Assembly (NCBI RefSeq): GCF_964340395.1
Contig: NC_135561.1
Span: 6,221,018-6,285,017, forward strand
Length of the DNA stretch: 64,000 nt
DNA from: Glandiceps talaboti
Taxonomy: Eukaryota; Hemichordata; Enteropneusta; Spengelidae
Direction of reading: 5' to 3'
The position numbers and the translations under genes were made by a program. The notes under the pieces were generated by a model. It was not told the origin of the DNA. It saw nothing but the letters and a program-made list of their open reading frames with translations, and searched no databases. Position 1 is the first letter of the stretch; each line of letters opens with the position of its first letter. Below are positions 24,180-45,646 of the stretch, in pieces.

Positions 24180-25090
24180 ACACATAAAGCTATTATGGAT
24201 GTTTGTTATTGTTTGTGTTGTTAATGTATCACATTATAATAGATTGCGTTGTTGTTGTTGTTGTTGTTGTTGTTTTTTTTTTTTTTGTTTTTTTTTTGTT
24301 GTTGTTGTACTTTGGCTTTCAATGAAGATAGTTAACCAGGTTTTTTTTTATAAATGTAAACAGTTATTATTATTTGATTAACCCTGGAAACATCCCATTT
24401 AGCAACCCCATTTAAACTGTGTAGTTATCACGTGCGATACCTGATATGAGGTTATGATGTAAATGAACATCATTTGTCTGTTTTGTGAATTTCATCTTCC
24501 CGGTTTTTCTCCAGTGAAACTGAATATGAACAAAAGCGGATTTATCAGTTTTGCAAATTTGATAATGTTGTTTCTTGAATATCTCAGACGATGTGTGTGA
24601 ATCACAGATTTTAGTGAACTTTGTTGCACGTTTGCCTTATGTGTACACATTTTAATTGTCAACAAACACTTTCGAATGAGTAAGTTTAAGCGTTATGGAT
24701 ATGCCTTCGATGAAGACTCGCTTTTATCATAAACAAATGTCGAATTACCAACAGCCATTTTCAGTCAATGTATTTCATATCATAATATTAAATTCTTTCA
24801 TGTAGTGTTAATTTAAAAAAAAAGGTATTTGAATTTATCGAAAGTATGTTTTATTTAGGTACATATATATTGGAAATAAAGGTCGTCTTAACTCTAATGA
24901 ATTTTTTCAAATTTGAATATGAATTTAAACTTGAAATTGTTAAAGAAATTACCCTATCAGTTATCCGGAAATCTCCAGGGACACATGTAAGAGTACGTTT
25001 AACAATTATATGCATGACAAGCCAAACAATTTGCTTCATGTAGGAAGTTGCTAAATAACGTGTACAGATAGCTTATGCCTAAACAAGTTA
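24180..25090. other. downstream of the P450 cluster
   Basis: A (TTG)n/T-rich tract lies at 24247-24310; the rest is AT-rich sequence without a recognised gene. Confidence 0.4.
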
Positions 25091-25095
25091 TTTGA

Positions 25096-25336
25096 TTCCG
25101 GTTACCAGACCCTACCTATACTAGTTTTTCACTGCCGATCCTATGGAGGTTGTTCATTCTCGATCATATGTCGCCCCCAAACTATGGAACTCTTTGCCAC
25201 TTGATATTTGCCAAGCCTCCAGCCCGGATTGTTTCAAAACAAAAGGGAAGACTTATTTGTTCACCAACGCATGGTGTGCTTTAGCCATTTAGTGCTACTG
25301 AACAGAACATTGCTCTGGAAATCGGCGCTATAGAAA

Positions 25337-25402
<66 letters not shown>

Positions 25403-25722
25403 CCTAAACGGTTTTTTTACGTATTCGATGAAAAATAAATAAAATCGCGAACATTGTGAAGTCTCGCGAGAAATAGTTGATGCTGAAACTGACATCAACT
25501 TAGAAAAACAATATAAAACTGTTCTTCCAATCTGTTTGGATGTACATTTGATGGGAAGAAACCAATAACACATGCAGAGACTACATGGAAAACAGCGGAA
25601 AACACAGCTACCAGAACTAGTATAAACACGACTCAAGTGGATACATCCATAATTTTAGAGATGAGTTGCTTTCTACCTATCCCACCTATTCTAAAATTGA
25701 GTGTAATCGGAACCACACAGAA
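25096..25722 (+). mobile_element. GGTTCCGATTAC-ended repeat, copy b, split by a LINE
   Basis: It begins near GATTCCGGTTACCAG and ends ...GAGTGTAATCGGAACCAC, the complement of the family's other end, so the element has terminal inverted repeats of about 14 bases. The body matches 34232-34462 (GATCCTAAAC, ATCGCGAGAA, CCAATAACACA, CATGGAAAAC and others). A LINE fragment at 25144-25399 interrupts it. It has no coding capacity; probably a non-autonomous DNA transposon. Confidence 0.6.
25144..25399 (+). mobile_element. LINE 3' end (CR1/L2/Rex-like), nested insertion
   Basis: The frame reads the conserved tail of a LINE second protein: SYVAPKLWNSLPLDI, then SSPDCFKTKGKTYLF, then a stop. It is followed by GGCGCTATAGAAATTTGATT and a (TTGA)n tail, the usual 3' end of CR1/L2-like LINEs. 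GATCCTA flanks both sides (25137-25143 and 25400-25406) as a 7-bp target duplication. The related repeat at 34232-34462 has a single GATCCTA at 34278 and represents the empty site. It is 5'-truncated. Confidence 0.85.
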
Positions 25723-26317
25723 TTTCTTTTAGATCTTATTGTATTTACACTAACATGTTCATGCATGGTCATTATGGCACTTCTTGTATGTTAAGAAAAA
25801 AAGATAACGAAGCATACTATGTGTCATGGAACATATTCCAATACTGGCTATGGCGACGCTTTTCTTCGTGTAATTGTTAATTTTACCCAACGTGTTGGGT
25901 AAAATTGGGTAAAATTGCAGTCTATCAGTTTGGAGACACCTAGGCGAACTTCTGTTACTAAACATCTCTAGACTGACATTGAATGTTGACAACCTGACCA
26001 GTCATTAGGATCGTTGTAATTGCTATTTTAAACAACCTTGTAAAATGCCTTTTTTTTCTGATGGACGCGAGAATCAAGCTTAAATGATGTTTACTAAGCC
26101 TTTGATACTTGATTTTTCTTTGATCATATACATTGTTTCTAAACTCTGTCGTCATGACTCCTTTTTGGCATTTCAGTAAGGAATCGCATGACGCTTTAAA
26201 GAATAGTGCAATGCGCCCTCAGTCGATAGAACGGACAAATCAAAACGTTGATCTTGATAATTTTCGTGAATTTGATCTTCATCACACTGTATCAAAATAT
26301 GATATCATAATAAACAA

Positions 26318-26428
26318 TACAATACAATACAATACAATACAATACAATACAATACAATACAATACAATACAATACAATACAATACAATACAATACAATAC
26401 AATATAATACAATACAATACAATATAAT
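26318..26428. repeat. (AATAC)n pentanucleotide repeat
   Basis: About twenty AATAC units with a few ATAAT variants. Confidence 0.95.
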
Positions 26429-26429
26429 G

Positions 26430-27190
26430 ATACATTTAGATTACCACTGGCAATTCGTTAAATATGTAAAGACTATAAAACATGCCAGAATGAGGCTCTT
26501 CAGTAAGGCATTATTGCGTAACTTTCCACCCACTTTTAAGACTGAAACAGTTTGTACCAGGTGTGATTGAGCGTCAGCAACCGTGATTCTGGCAAGCCAA
26601 ACTAGCGATCTCAGTGACTGTGAGCTTATTCCCGGCTAGCGGACCAAGAACAATCCTGAGAGTTTGCGTGGTTAGATACGACTGACTTGACTAACTCCCC
26701 ACTCGACCTTTCAAAGGTGTATTCATCAAAGTAAGAAGTTGGGGGATTAGTAATATGCAAAGCAGTGGTCAATTGACTATGAAAGTGATTCAGCAGAAAT
26801 TATACGGTTAGAGTTGTTTTTATTTAGATACGAGGTATTTCTGTAAGAGTTCACTCTGAAGAAACCGTGATAACAGGGTATAACTTGTACGGGGGGAAAG
26901 AAGAGTACAAAACGCTAGCTCTAGATCACTTGCATTGGTAGCTAGCGCTGCGCCTCTGTGATTTGACTGGAACTATTACACCGAGGGTGAAAGTTCAGCA
27001 TTGTAGTTCAGCATTATATTGTATTGTAGTTTCTGTATGACCAGATGCTTGCAAAACACATGGTATTTGCTATCAGAATAAACGATACTACTTTTGATAC
27101 GTGTGATTACCCTAAAACACGATGTGTTGTTGCTATTCCTATGTACTTGTCGAATCATAAGACCCTGTAAGACCGGTTTGTTCAACTTTA
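26430..27190. other. gene-free stretch
   Basis: Mixed-composition sequence with no exon or repeat family that I recognise. Confidence 0.4.
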
Positions 27191-27209
27191 AATAGTCGCG
27201 GATTCATTT

Positions 27210-27306
27210 CAAAGTTCACAAAGAGTCTGTTTGACGCATACCGGTGCATAGGTAACGACCCCTTCACTTACATATTAGTTCGACTTTAGCAAGAGCGTGA
27301 ACTTTG
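27210..27306. promoter_or_regulatory. paired HNF4-like motifs near a candidate OATP leader
   Basis: CAAAGTTCA (27210-27218) and its complement TGAACTTTG (27298-27306) lie 80 bases apart. CAAAGTTCA matches the core preferred by HNF4-type nuclear receptors, which control several vertebrate OATP genes. The link to the OATP gene 3 kb downstream is inferred. Confidence 0.25.
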
Positions 27307-27364
27307 GCTACCTGTCACGTTAAAGAAGCTTGTGCAAGAAAAAGATACAGCAAGAAACTTGTAG
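27300..27364 (+). other. candidate 5'-UTR exon of first OATP
   Basis: A strong donor (TAG|GTGAGT, intron starting 27365) lies upstream of the first OATP coding exon, which itself begins after an acceptor (ATGTAG ending at 30542). A leader exon is needed and this is one candidate. The 5' end is unknown. Confidence 0.2.
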
Positions 27365-27369
27365 GTGAG

Positions 27370-29510
27370 TTATACAACATAAATGACAATTCAAAAAGTG
27401 TGCTTTTGTTTTTACAAACTACCCAAGAAACGTTCAGAATCCCCGGCGTTTTTGTTAATACATACTAACAATTAGGGCCATTCTGCTGGGTATATTAGCG
27501 ACCAAATTACTAGTTCTATGCCTTGGGTGTTATGTAAACATGTTGGTGTAGCTAGACGGAGAATAATGTCCCCTTCCAAATATCGCACAGAGAAAGTTTG
27601 ACACAGCATAGTGCCATGTATGCTTTACACTTCATGACCTAAGCACTGACCTTTAAAGATTATATTGTCATATGATTTTAGTCAATATATGTAGGCGAGT
27701 AGTCCATTACAAAAACTGCAGTATAGAAAACAAGTGACCTGTTATTTTTTAAATTGTGACAGCACTACAATAGTGGTAAAATGATTTATCCTTAGGTCAG
27801 GTGAGGACGGTTAGTCAACCATGACTAAAATGTAGCCTTTCTATATTTGAAATGGACACTTTTAGTGACAATGTAAAGTGACAGAATTTTAGCTTCATTA
27901 TTCGTACGAATCTGAACTCAGCAGGCCACTTGAGATGATCCCACGGAGTGACAGACATCTTTCTGACTAAGGGGATGTTGTTGATTTATACGAGAGACCA
28001 CGACAGCAATGTATGCACCATATTTACACAACAGTCGTGCCACTAGACCGAGGTTTAAATGTTTATAAATACAACAGTGACACGTAAAGATGTTGTAAAA
28101 ACAGAATTGGCTTCTCGTTAGTATTGGACACGAACACAGTATCCACAAAGACACCATGCTCATGTTAAACTTGTGTCCCGAGCCGCTCTACCTTAACGCA
28201 CGAGTCAAGAGGGCGTTTGATATATCCTAAGGCATCAAATATATTCGCAACCTGCTGGGAGCAAAGTTTGTCTTTTGAGCGATTGAAGTTATATCTGCAC
28301 GACAAGTTTTATTACCGAACGAAAAATATCAGTATAACTTAAATCAATAACGGTATTCTACACCTGTTTGAAAAAAAGCAACTGGGCTAGAATCAAACAC
28401 ATGCGATAAAAGAGACACTATGTAATTACAAAAATGGACATGCAACGAAAACATCTAAGCTTACAATGAGGCTAACTACAAAGAAAGACTTTTTTTGAAT
28501 GATTCGAATGCATTGCCCGTTAAATTTCTGAATAGATGTTAATAATCACTAGGTAGAAAGCTCTGACCTACTAGAGAGGGTCAACTATTGTCCCAAGGTA
28601 GTAAACCACTTAGCAAAGGCTATGAAATATTTCTATGGTCTGATCTACACGGCCTGCAACTGCTCGTCTTGTTTTCTCGTGTTGAAATGTTTTCTGTAGA
28701 CCCATTCTGTAGACCCATTCTGTAGATCCATTCTGCACAACGTCTCTATTCTATTCCTAACCTTATGACCCTCTAGCACGGAATGTCATGGCAACGCTGG
28801 TTTGACCTGCTTCAAAGGCCCCTTCCACATCAGTCTTTCATCTCATGTACCTACCTACTAGATGAAATTACTTTTTCGTAAAGCCCTTGTCGGCCAACTG
28901 TACCTAAGTTTTCACTTTCCCACGTACCTCCTTTAACCGTTGTACTTTTAATTTACAGCTTGCTTTTAAATTTGTGTTCACTGTCTGTGTGTCTCATCTT
29001 CCCACCCACCCTTCTCTTTCGTTAAAAGTTCTCCTCTCTACTACTTAATTCTGCCACAAGGTTAGCAAGCTCTTTGCTTTTCCTTTCCCCTCATTTCTTG
29101 TACCCCTTTCCTTACATGTGTTAACTTACCTTTAAGTCCCTTCACTGTGTCCTTCTTATCAAACCTTTCATTTTAACCCCAAGCGCACTGAATAATTTTC
29201 TATTCCTTTCGTTCCTCTACACCTGTCATTTCTCTTTCTCGTTTCTCCATTGTTCTCAGCATGTCCTCCCCCTCTTCTTTTCTTCATCTCTCTACTTCTG
29301 CAATTATTTTACTAAATTCTTGTCCCAACACAACTTCAATCCTAAACGGAACTGGTTTAGTCTCCAGACCTGTTGCCTTGCCTTGCCTTCCCTCCCCTTG
29401 CCTTCCCTTGCCCCCCTTCCATTTTCTCTAGTTTTGTATTATGTAATAAGACAATACATTTATGTCAATTAAATTTCTCCTAATGGTCAAAATGTCAGTC
29501 TGAGATTGTT
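27370..29510. other. gene-free stretch with pyrimidine-rich part
   Basis: A 15-base unit (TTCTGTAGACCCA) is repeated three times near 28689-28735. From about 28850 to 29440 the plus strand is rich in C and T, ending in CCTTGCCTTGCC runs. No gene was seen. Confidence 0.4.
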
Positions 29511-30030
29511 TTCCAGAGGTTGGTGCCCCACGAGGTTGTGTGTTATCCCCATTCCCCTTTTCAAGTCGAGTAACTCTGATTTGATGAGGTGCAATACTGC
29601 AATTTATTGCCTTTTAAAATTCTGTTGATGCATGGCTCTTATATGAAGATTTCCTTGCTGTTTTGGTAACATTAAAGTTTCATCACTGGTGTAAAAAGGA
29701 TTTTTTTTTAGAAAAGAATGTTGGCAAAACAAAAGAACTAATTGTAGGTTATAAAAATACTTGTGAACTTGTGGTGTATTGTCATCTGTTTTACCCAATG
29801 ATTGCCTTCTTTACTTAGTGTTAAGCTTTAAGCATTTAGGATCTGTTAGGGATGAAAAGCTAAATTTCAATATTAACGCAGATCATATTACAAGAAAGGC
29901 CCAACAAAGAATATATCTCCAGGGAAAACTAAGATCTTTTGATGCAAGCCAAAGTATTCTTCAACTGGTGTATAGATCACACATTGAGAGTGGTTTGACC
30001 TTTAGCATAATACTTCGGTTCGGTACATGA
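29511..30030 (+). mobile_element. decayed LINE reverse transcriptase
   Basis: Pieces of a LINE reverse transcriptase read in order but in different frames. First comes VGAPRGCVLSPFPFSS (the G-x-PQG-x-x-LSP motif), then NVGKTKELIVGYKNT, then SFKHLGSVRDEKLNFNINAD, ITRKAQQRIYL and KLRSFDASQSILQLVYRSHIES. These match the RT palm and thumb of CR1/L2/Rex-type elements. The YADD catalytic segment is not readable. It is an old dead fragment and does not continue into the OATP gene. Confidence 0.8.
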
Positions 30031-30551
30031 AGCAGAGAACAAATATAATTTGTTCGCATCGTTCTCAGCTGAGAAAGTTATCGATAGCAAGCAATCTTCT
30101 CATAGTCACTTGTATCAATCAATAATAGTAATAAGAAATGTATGGAAGTGAATTACTAGGTATATCGATTACACTTTCACTTCCAGATACTCCCCTCTAG
30201 GTGGTGTTACATAGTAGCAAAGAAGAACTTCTTTTAAAAAAAAGATATTTCTTGTCGGTAAAAGCGGCTATTTCATATTCTGGACAATTGTTTGTTTATC
30301 AACAGATAAAATGTAGACATTATCATAAACATGAGTTTTATAGATTCCAAATAATTATGATAATGGTAATAGTAAGCTTTCATTTACAAACTCTATTGGC
30401 TGTATTTTTTTGGCCTCATTCTATCGCAATAGTATTATCCGTTGTTTTCGCAAGTTTGAGTTCTCTCTTTTTTTATCTGTTGTGAAATATGTTGTCGAGC
30501 TTAAAGTTTTTGAATTTAATATTCTTTACATTTAACATGTAGAATACTATT

Positions 30552-39331
<8,780 letters not shown>

Positions 39332-39410
39332 ATAATGAACGTTATACAACCCATAACACCAAAGTAAAGCGTTTTCTGTTTGTACCACAATCGTTTATAG
39401 CATCCATATC

Positions 39411-39622
39411 AAGTGTAAAAGTATACTGTTTCATTTGGTAATTGATCACGTGCACATTAGGAATGCTAGGCTAAGCCTTGTAAATAAACCAATTGAAACA
39501 GTATACTTTTACACTTAAAATGAATGCTGTAAGCGAGTGTAGCACATAGAGAAAGTGCTTTACTTCAGTGTTATTCATGAATGTAGCACATATAGAAAGT
39601 GCTTTACTTCAGTGTTACTCGT
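39411..39622 (+). repeat. 3'-UTR hairpin and tandem duplication after OATP copy 1
   Basis: A 29-base inverted repeat (39411-39439 against 39488-39516, one mismatch) brackets a 48-base loop. Behind it a ~38-base unit (TGTAGCACATAGAGAAAGTG...) occurs twice, near 39538 and 39582. AATAAA at 39483-39488 lies at the foot of the right arm and may be the polyadenylation signal. Confidence 0.5.
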
Positions 39623-39705
39623 TGTATTAAGAATTTATTAACATTGATGTGTAAACCTTTCTGTAAGTGATACTTAGACACAGGGTGAAATATTAGTTAT
39701 TTAAA

Positions 39706-39844
39706 CAATAATGTACGTCCTCCCAGCCCATAATGGAAGAAAGCAAACTTTGAACGACATAATGGGCGAGGCGACAGCCGAGCCCATTATGGAGTACAAA
39801 GTTTGCTTGAGTCCATTATGGACTGGGAGGGCGTACATTATTGT
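39706..39844. mobile_element. 139-bp near-perfect foldback
   Basis: The left arm (AATAATGTACGTCCTCCCAG, CCCATAATGG, AAGCAAACTTTG) is mirrored by the right arm (CAAAGTTTGCTT, CCATTATGG, CTGGGAGGGCGTACATTATT) around a ~15-base loop. It is non-coding. Related words (CCCAATAATGGAGTACATTA) recur at 40169-40192, inside the adjacent element. Confidence 0.6.
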
Positions 39845-39851
39845 TATTATT

Positions 39852-40250
39852 TTATAGTTTTGCCAATTCCAGTGAATTTGTAGACCTAGAAACGCAAAAC
39901 AACGTATAATATACACAGCGCTGAACATCGTCTGCCATGTTTCGGCCCGGAAGCTGAATACTAATCATACCAACACACGTACGTACACGTACACACACAT
40001 ATACACTTCAATGAACTGCTGTGAAGACAAACTTGTTTCATGAATGCGTTGTATTTTTAACAGTGGAAATGACAATCATAAGTAACAACATACATTTCGA
40101 AAAAATACCTAGTCGTACGAAGAAACAGAACAAATAAGCTTGTATTGTTATGCTCGTTCCGGGGCCGCGATGCCCAATAATGGAGTACATTATCAGTAAT
40201 AATGTACAGCGATGACGTCACAAAATTCACTGGAATTGGTAATGCTATAA
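39852..40250. mobile_element. 399-bp TIR element adjoining the foldback
   Basis: Ends are inverted repeats of about 30 bases: TTATAGTTTTGCCAATTCCA... on the left and ...TGGAATTGGTAATGCTATAA on the right, with three to five mismatches. No coding capacity. Together with 39706-39844 it may be one composite element. Confidence 0.55.
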
Positions 40251-40439
40251 TATAATATGTGATATGGTTCAGTACATAGATCAAAATAGGAGTTTAACAA
40301 ACTTAAATACCAACAATTTATCAACATACAGCATATTATGACCCTGTATGAATTACTGTTGTTACCTACTTGTAAATCGACACACTGTAATTGAGAAGAA
40401 ATCCTGGCAATATGTCGCCATTTGAATTATACAAACAAA

Positions 40440-40466
40440 CAAACAAACAAACAAACAAACAAACAA
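40440..40466. repeat. (CAAA)n microsatellite
   Basis: A short CAAA run in the gene-free stretch between OATP copy 1 and the GTPase gene. Flanking sequence to about 41150 is AT-rich and holds nothing I recognise. Confidence 0.8.
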
Positions 40467-41165
40467 AAACAATTTTTTTTTTAATTTTCGTATGTAAGTT
40501 ATTTTATCATATATTTTTTATCAATTTTGAAATTATGATTAACCAATATAAGATAGTGGTAAAGAAGGTTTTTTGAAACTTTATTTTACTTTTAATTCCA
40601 TGCCTATCATTTTGATAAAGGCAACTTATAATTGTTGACATTAGAAAGTTATACGTTAAGTCTAGGCCTGTCTTTGTAAGGGAGTTTGATCATAATGTCA
40701 TTCAAGTTTTTTAAAAATGTCATCGGTTTTTGCCAGTTGATCGCTTAGATGTCCCATTACGTTTGTAGCAGTAATTCGGAGACTATTCATTGAAATATTG
40801 GGCAAATACTATGAACACAAAATTTCAAAAAATATTGTTAACCAATGTTATGTATATTTTGATATTCATCATATTTGTAAACTTTGCATTAGAATATTTT
40901 ATTTTTATACCTGAACCTTTATAAAATGTTAACTTCCCTTTTAGATATGATATTTAAACTTTTGTCGAATGTCGCAAGACTAGATCAAACTGGAATGTAT
41001 GTGTTGTGTGCTATAGGTCGTTTTAAAAGTTGGGTATAATGAAGGAGGGAAACTATGATTATATGCATAGGATTATATACATAGTAGAAGGAAAAATCAA
41101 GTATACTGTCTAATCCAAAATTGTTATCTGGAGACATGAGTGTTATTTTTCTCAATCAAGGAGGA

Positions 41166-41690
<525 letters not shown>

Positions 41691-42249
41691 CCGATAACCT
41701 CGTGTCCACTTTCTCGTGATTTTATATTTCGCATATATATAAATTTTGTATTCGATATATTTAAGATTCACTTTAGTATTAACATGTACGTATATCTAGG
41801 GCACTCAACTTTACATTTTTGTTTATACTTGAGTTTATATTTGTATATGAGAGTTGTTGCTATATAACAAGTTAAAATTACAATGAATGAAAGTATTTGC
41901 AACCTACAACTCATTAACATATGTATCTCCTGATTTCTTGCTGTTTAAGTGAGGTGACTGGAATTTTGACATATTTAATATGTTTCGTTTTTCGTGTTTT
42001 TCTTACATTGATTTTTGATACATGATTATATTGTAAGAACTTTTTTTTAAAATTAGGAATGTATAATTCAGAATATTCAACATAACATTTATTGATTTAT
42101 TTTTAATGTAAAAAAAATTGTTTTATCATTAAATCATTGTGAGTTAATTTGTTTTGCATTGACTATATTTGCGTGTGTTCCCTTTGGAATCATAATAATT
42201 ATTTTACATAGTTAATTAAGGTAAGTCGATTATTGACCTTTATTTGCAT

Positions 42250-42495
42250 ATCCCAACGATTTTAGTCCCTGAGCAAGATTTGAATCATGGTCCTGCCCTC
42301 GTCAGCCCAGTTGTATAAATGGGGACCTGGTAGGATAGAGGTTGCAATGTGAATACTTTAATCCTATGTGCTTATAGAGTCTGCAATGGATTGTATGCTC
42401 CTAAGGGGGTTGATGAAGTGTAAAGGGCATTGTGCTGCTATAGATCCGTGCCGGGAATAATAATTGTAAAGTGATTTGCGCACAGAGTGGGAAAG
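42250..42495 (+). mobile_element. SINE-like remnant
   Basis: The segment CAGCCCAGTTGTATAAATGG followed by GGACCTGGTAGGAT, and the later GGGCATTGTGCTGCTATAGA, resemble the body of tRNA-derived SINEs common in marine animals. The 5' tRNA-like part is poorly preserved. A remnant is the best reading; the family is not assigned. Confidence 0.4.
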
Positions 42496-42501
42496 TGAAA
42501 C
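42491..42501 (+). promoter_or_regulatory. IRF/ISRE-type element upstream of the IFI44-like gene
   Basis: GAAAGTGAAAC fits the IRF-binding consensus (GAAANNGAAA) and equals the core of vertebrate PRDI/ISRE sites. It lies about 400 bases upstream of the first possible ATG of the IFI44-like gene, at the edge of a SINE-like remnant. The match is direct; function is inferred. Confidence 0.35.
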
Positions 42502-42898
42502 ATAAGAACTAACGATATTCCTATCACTAATATTACTACGTTTACCCGTATAATATATGATTTGATGGTCATTTATTTCTATATCTTGTTCCCTGTCAGT
42601 GACCTTGATTGATTTGGAAATTAGTTAATGAGATGAAGATTAAATCATTGTGTTGGCGAATTCCTGAATTCAAATGCAAGAATTAAAATGGATTAACTGA
42701 AGTACAGAATACAATAATTATACCTCTGGTATATATAGAATTATTTTTATTTTTAAAATATTTTTTTTTTAAATTTAAATTCCTTCCAATCTAAGTTGCA
42801 CAAGTCGTTTACTTAATGTCTAGAGTTCGTCGTCAAAACAAGTCAAACTATAGTGATCAGTTAATGTTTGAAAATGTGCTTTTCACTGGTTCCAAGAA

Positions 42899-45576
42899 AT
42901 GGGTCACTCAACAAAATGGACGACCTTGCGCCTGCGCAGTCCTTCGATTGTTGCCAAAAAATATATATTTTGGATCATATCAGGATCTTTGTTAGATACA
43001 GGCATCAAACACAGGAAGAAAATGCTAAGAAATCTCTTTGGGTCTTCACCTGAGGCCTCTAGTCAGAGTCGTGTAGAGGAAAGAGTTGATGAAACGTTTA
43101 AAATGTACGTGCGTTATGTTCACGGAGGACAAAATCCGATACCAATAGAGTGCTTTGGAAAAGACACTGTCCACGAACTAGCGAGAAAATTGAAACTAAA
43201 TGCGGAGAAGTTCCAGTTGAGAGCAGGCGACATTGATGAATCGGACTTGGATATTTTTCAGATAGAGGAGAACGGTAACAGAAAAAAGCTGCACCCAAGA
43301 GTAAAGCTTTCGACCGTATGCAACAGTGATATAGAGTTCGATGACGGAAGTAAGTAAAACTCCTAACCTACATCAGTCATGCATGCAATGATCTGACAGG
43401 CTTTTGGTCAAAATTATTTATGTTGCATTTAAAATCGAGATTTCGAAATGAATTGGTTTCTGGATAATCTGTTTGCAAGATACGACGCCAGATTACTGAG
43501 AAGAATAACACACCTGTCGAATTAGGTATAAGTCCTTGTATAGCGATAGGTCTTGACAGACTAAACCAATTTGATTATAAAAACCCTCCTTTTGTGAGAT
43601 TCTCAAGATTCTGTTACTCGCGAATAAAGTAATTATTCCTCTATAAATTGAGGAAAATACATAATGTTTGCAATTTGTATTGGTTTCATGTAAGTTTCAC
43701 TGGAACAATATGTATTTCAAGCTATGGTAAAGAATATACTGTGACATCATGAGGTCAACGAAAGGTGACCTGTTGAAACATGGCGCTACTCAGTTACGTG
43801 AAACGAGTATTGTGTATTGTAACCCACAGTCTCATATATGTTAAACTTCGGAGATTGTTGGGGGGGGGGGGGGGTAAGCGTCAGCAATAACAAGCGTCAC
43901 AAAGTATATCTAGCTAGTCTTAAGACAGATAAATACTAATCACAACATTTAAAGTGAATTTGTTTATCTAATTGAATGGAAATATAAACACACACACATA
44001 CGCACACATACATACATACATACATACATACATACATACATACATACATACATACATACATACATACATACATACACACACACACATGCATACATACATA
44101 CATACATACATACATACATACATACATACATACATACATACATACATACATACATACATACATACATACATACATACATACATACATAACCTGGGATAGC
44201 AAGTATCAACGACCATCTCTTGTAACAGTTCGCTACTTGTGAGTTCACTATTTGTGATCCGTACTTTGTTTTATGTACAGGTTTCCAAATATTCGTTGGA
44301 CATATAAATCACACTAGCATGTGTATGTTTACATGTCGAGAAATCAACACGGTTTATGACTTGACGGATAAATTAAAGGAACGAATTCACGACTTTGGTC
44401 TATCGGAGTCTGATATGGAACTTGTTTTAATGAATGAGGGAAGAATACAACTGTACAAAAAGTCTACACACTCTGGCGGTATCAATACCCCACTGACGAT
44501 GCAAGATAAATTGAAAGATATGAAGAACATTGAATTGGTTTTTAATATTATTTCAAAGACTGTTGATATAGGTGGGTATTCAGTCATTTTGTTGGTCTTA
44601 CATGGTCACAACGTCTTTACAATATTTATCTCATCTCATCTCATCTCATCTTATCTTACCTAACCTCACCTCGCTTCCCCTCACCTCACATTATTTCATC
44701 ACATATATGTGATGTGATGTTATGCGATATTTTGTATATTGATTACAGCATCATACATGATATTACACCACAATCGAAGATACAACTACACTATATGCAC
44801 TACTTCACATCACACCACACTACTCCACACCACACCACACCACACCACACCACACCACACTACACCACTCTGTATCATATAATATCAATATCGCATTTCA
44901 CATGCCATTTATCTCATGACATCCTATCGCATACTGACATCAGTGAATGTCACATCAATGAATAATGTGGTGTATTAGTATTTCTATGTTATATGCATAT
45001 TTTATCAACACATAACAATTTGTCAGAACCAGTTATTCTTGAGGCTTTATAAGTGTGCAGGTCAAATTGCAAGAACTTTTCTTACTAAGGACGCTTAGAT
45101 TTACATTTATTAGACGAAATCTAAAATTGTTTTCTCGGTTTTAGCAAACGTGGAGAAGAAGTGTTGTGGACAAAACATTGCATTCTTTGGTGGTCCATCA
45201 CATGGCAAATCATCAACGATCAATACCTTAGTGAAGGTGAGTATGAAATAAGACGGACAGTCTTACACCTATGCCAACTACCAACGGTGGTAATATCATC
45301 AATATGTTTGTTAGCTGTATACTAGGATGCTCCTATTTAATTAGATTGTACTAAGTTGTACAAAAATGCCCTTTCTAAACTTTAGATGTGACACTAAGGG
45401 TGCTGACAGTTATGCAATTGCTAACTCCCAAGCGATTGTGTCATTACACAAATAATAAGTTTATTCACCAATATAATAATAATAAAAAATAATCTTAAAA
45501 AAGATACACATACAGAATAAATGGCAAAAGGTTTTGCTGGTAATACAAGTTGCAGTTAAAGTCACAGTGACTGTGT

Positions 45577-45646
<70 letters not shown>

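Noticed and set aside
25881-25905. Short perfect palindrome TTTACCCAACGTGTTGGGTAAA-like
   Set aside because: Only about 22 bases, without flanking structure or a gene to regulate; probably chance or local slippage.
28850-29440. Pyrimidine-rich stretch as a gene or RNA
   Set aside because: No exon or RNA fold is apparent; it looks like low-complexity sequence next to a dead LINE.
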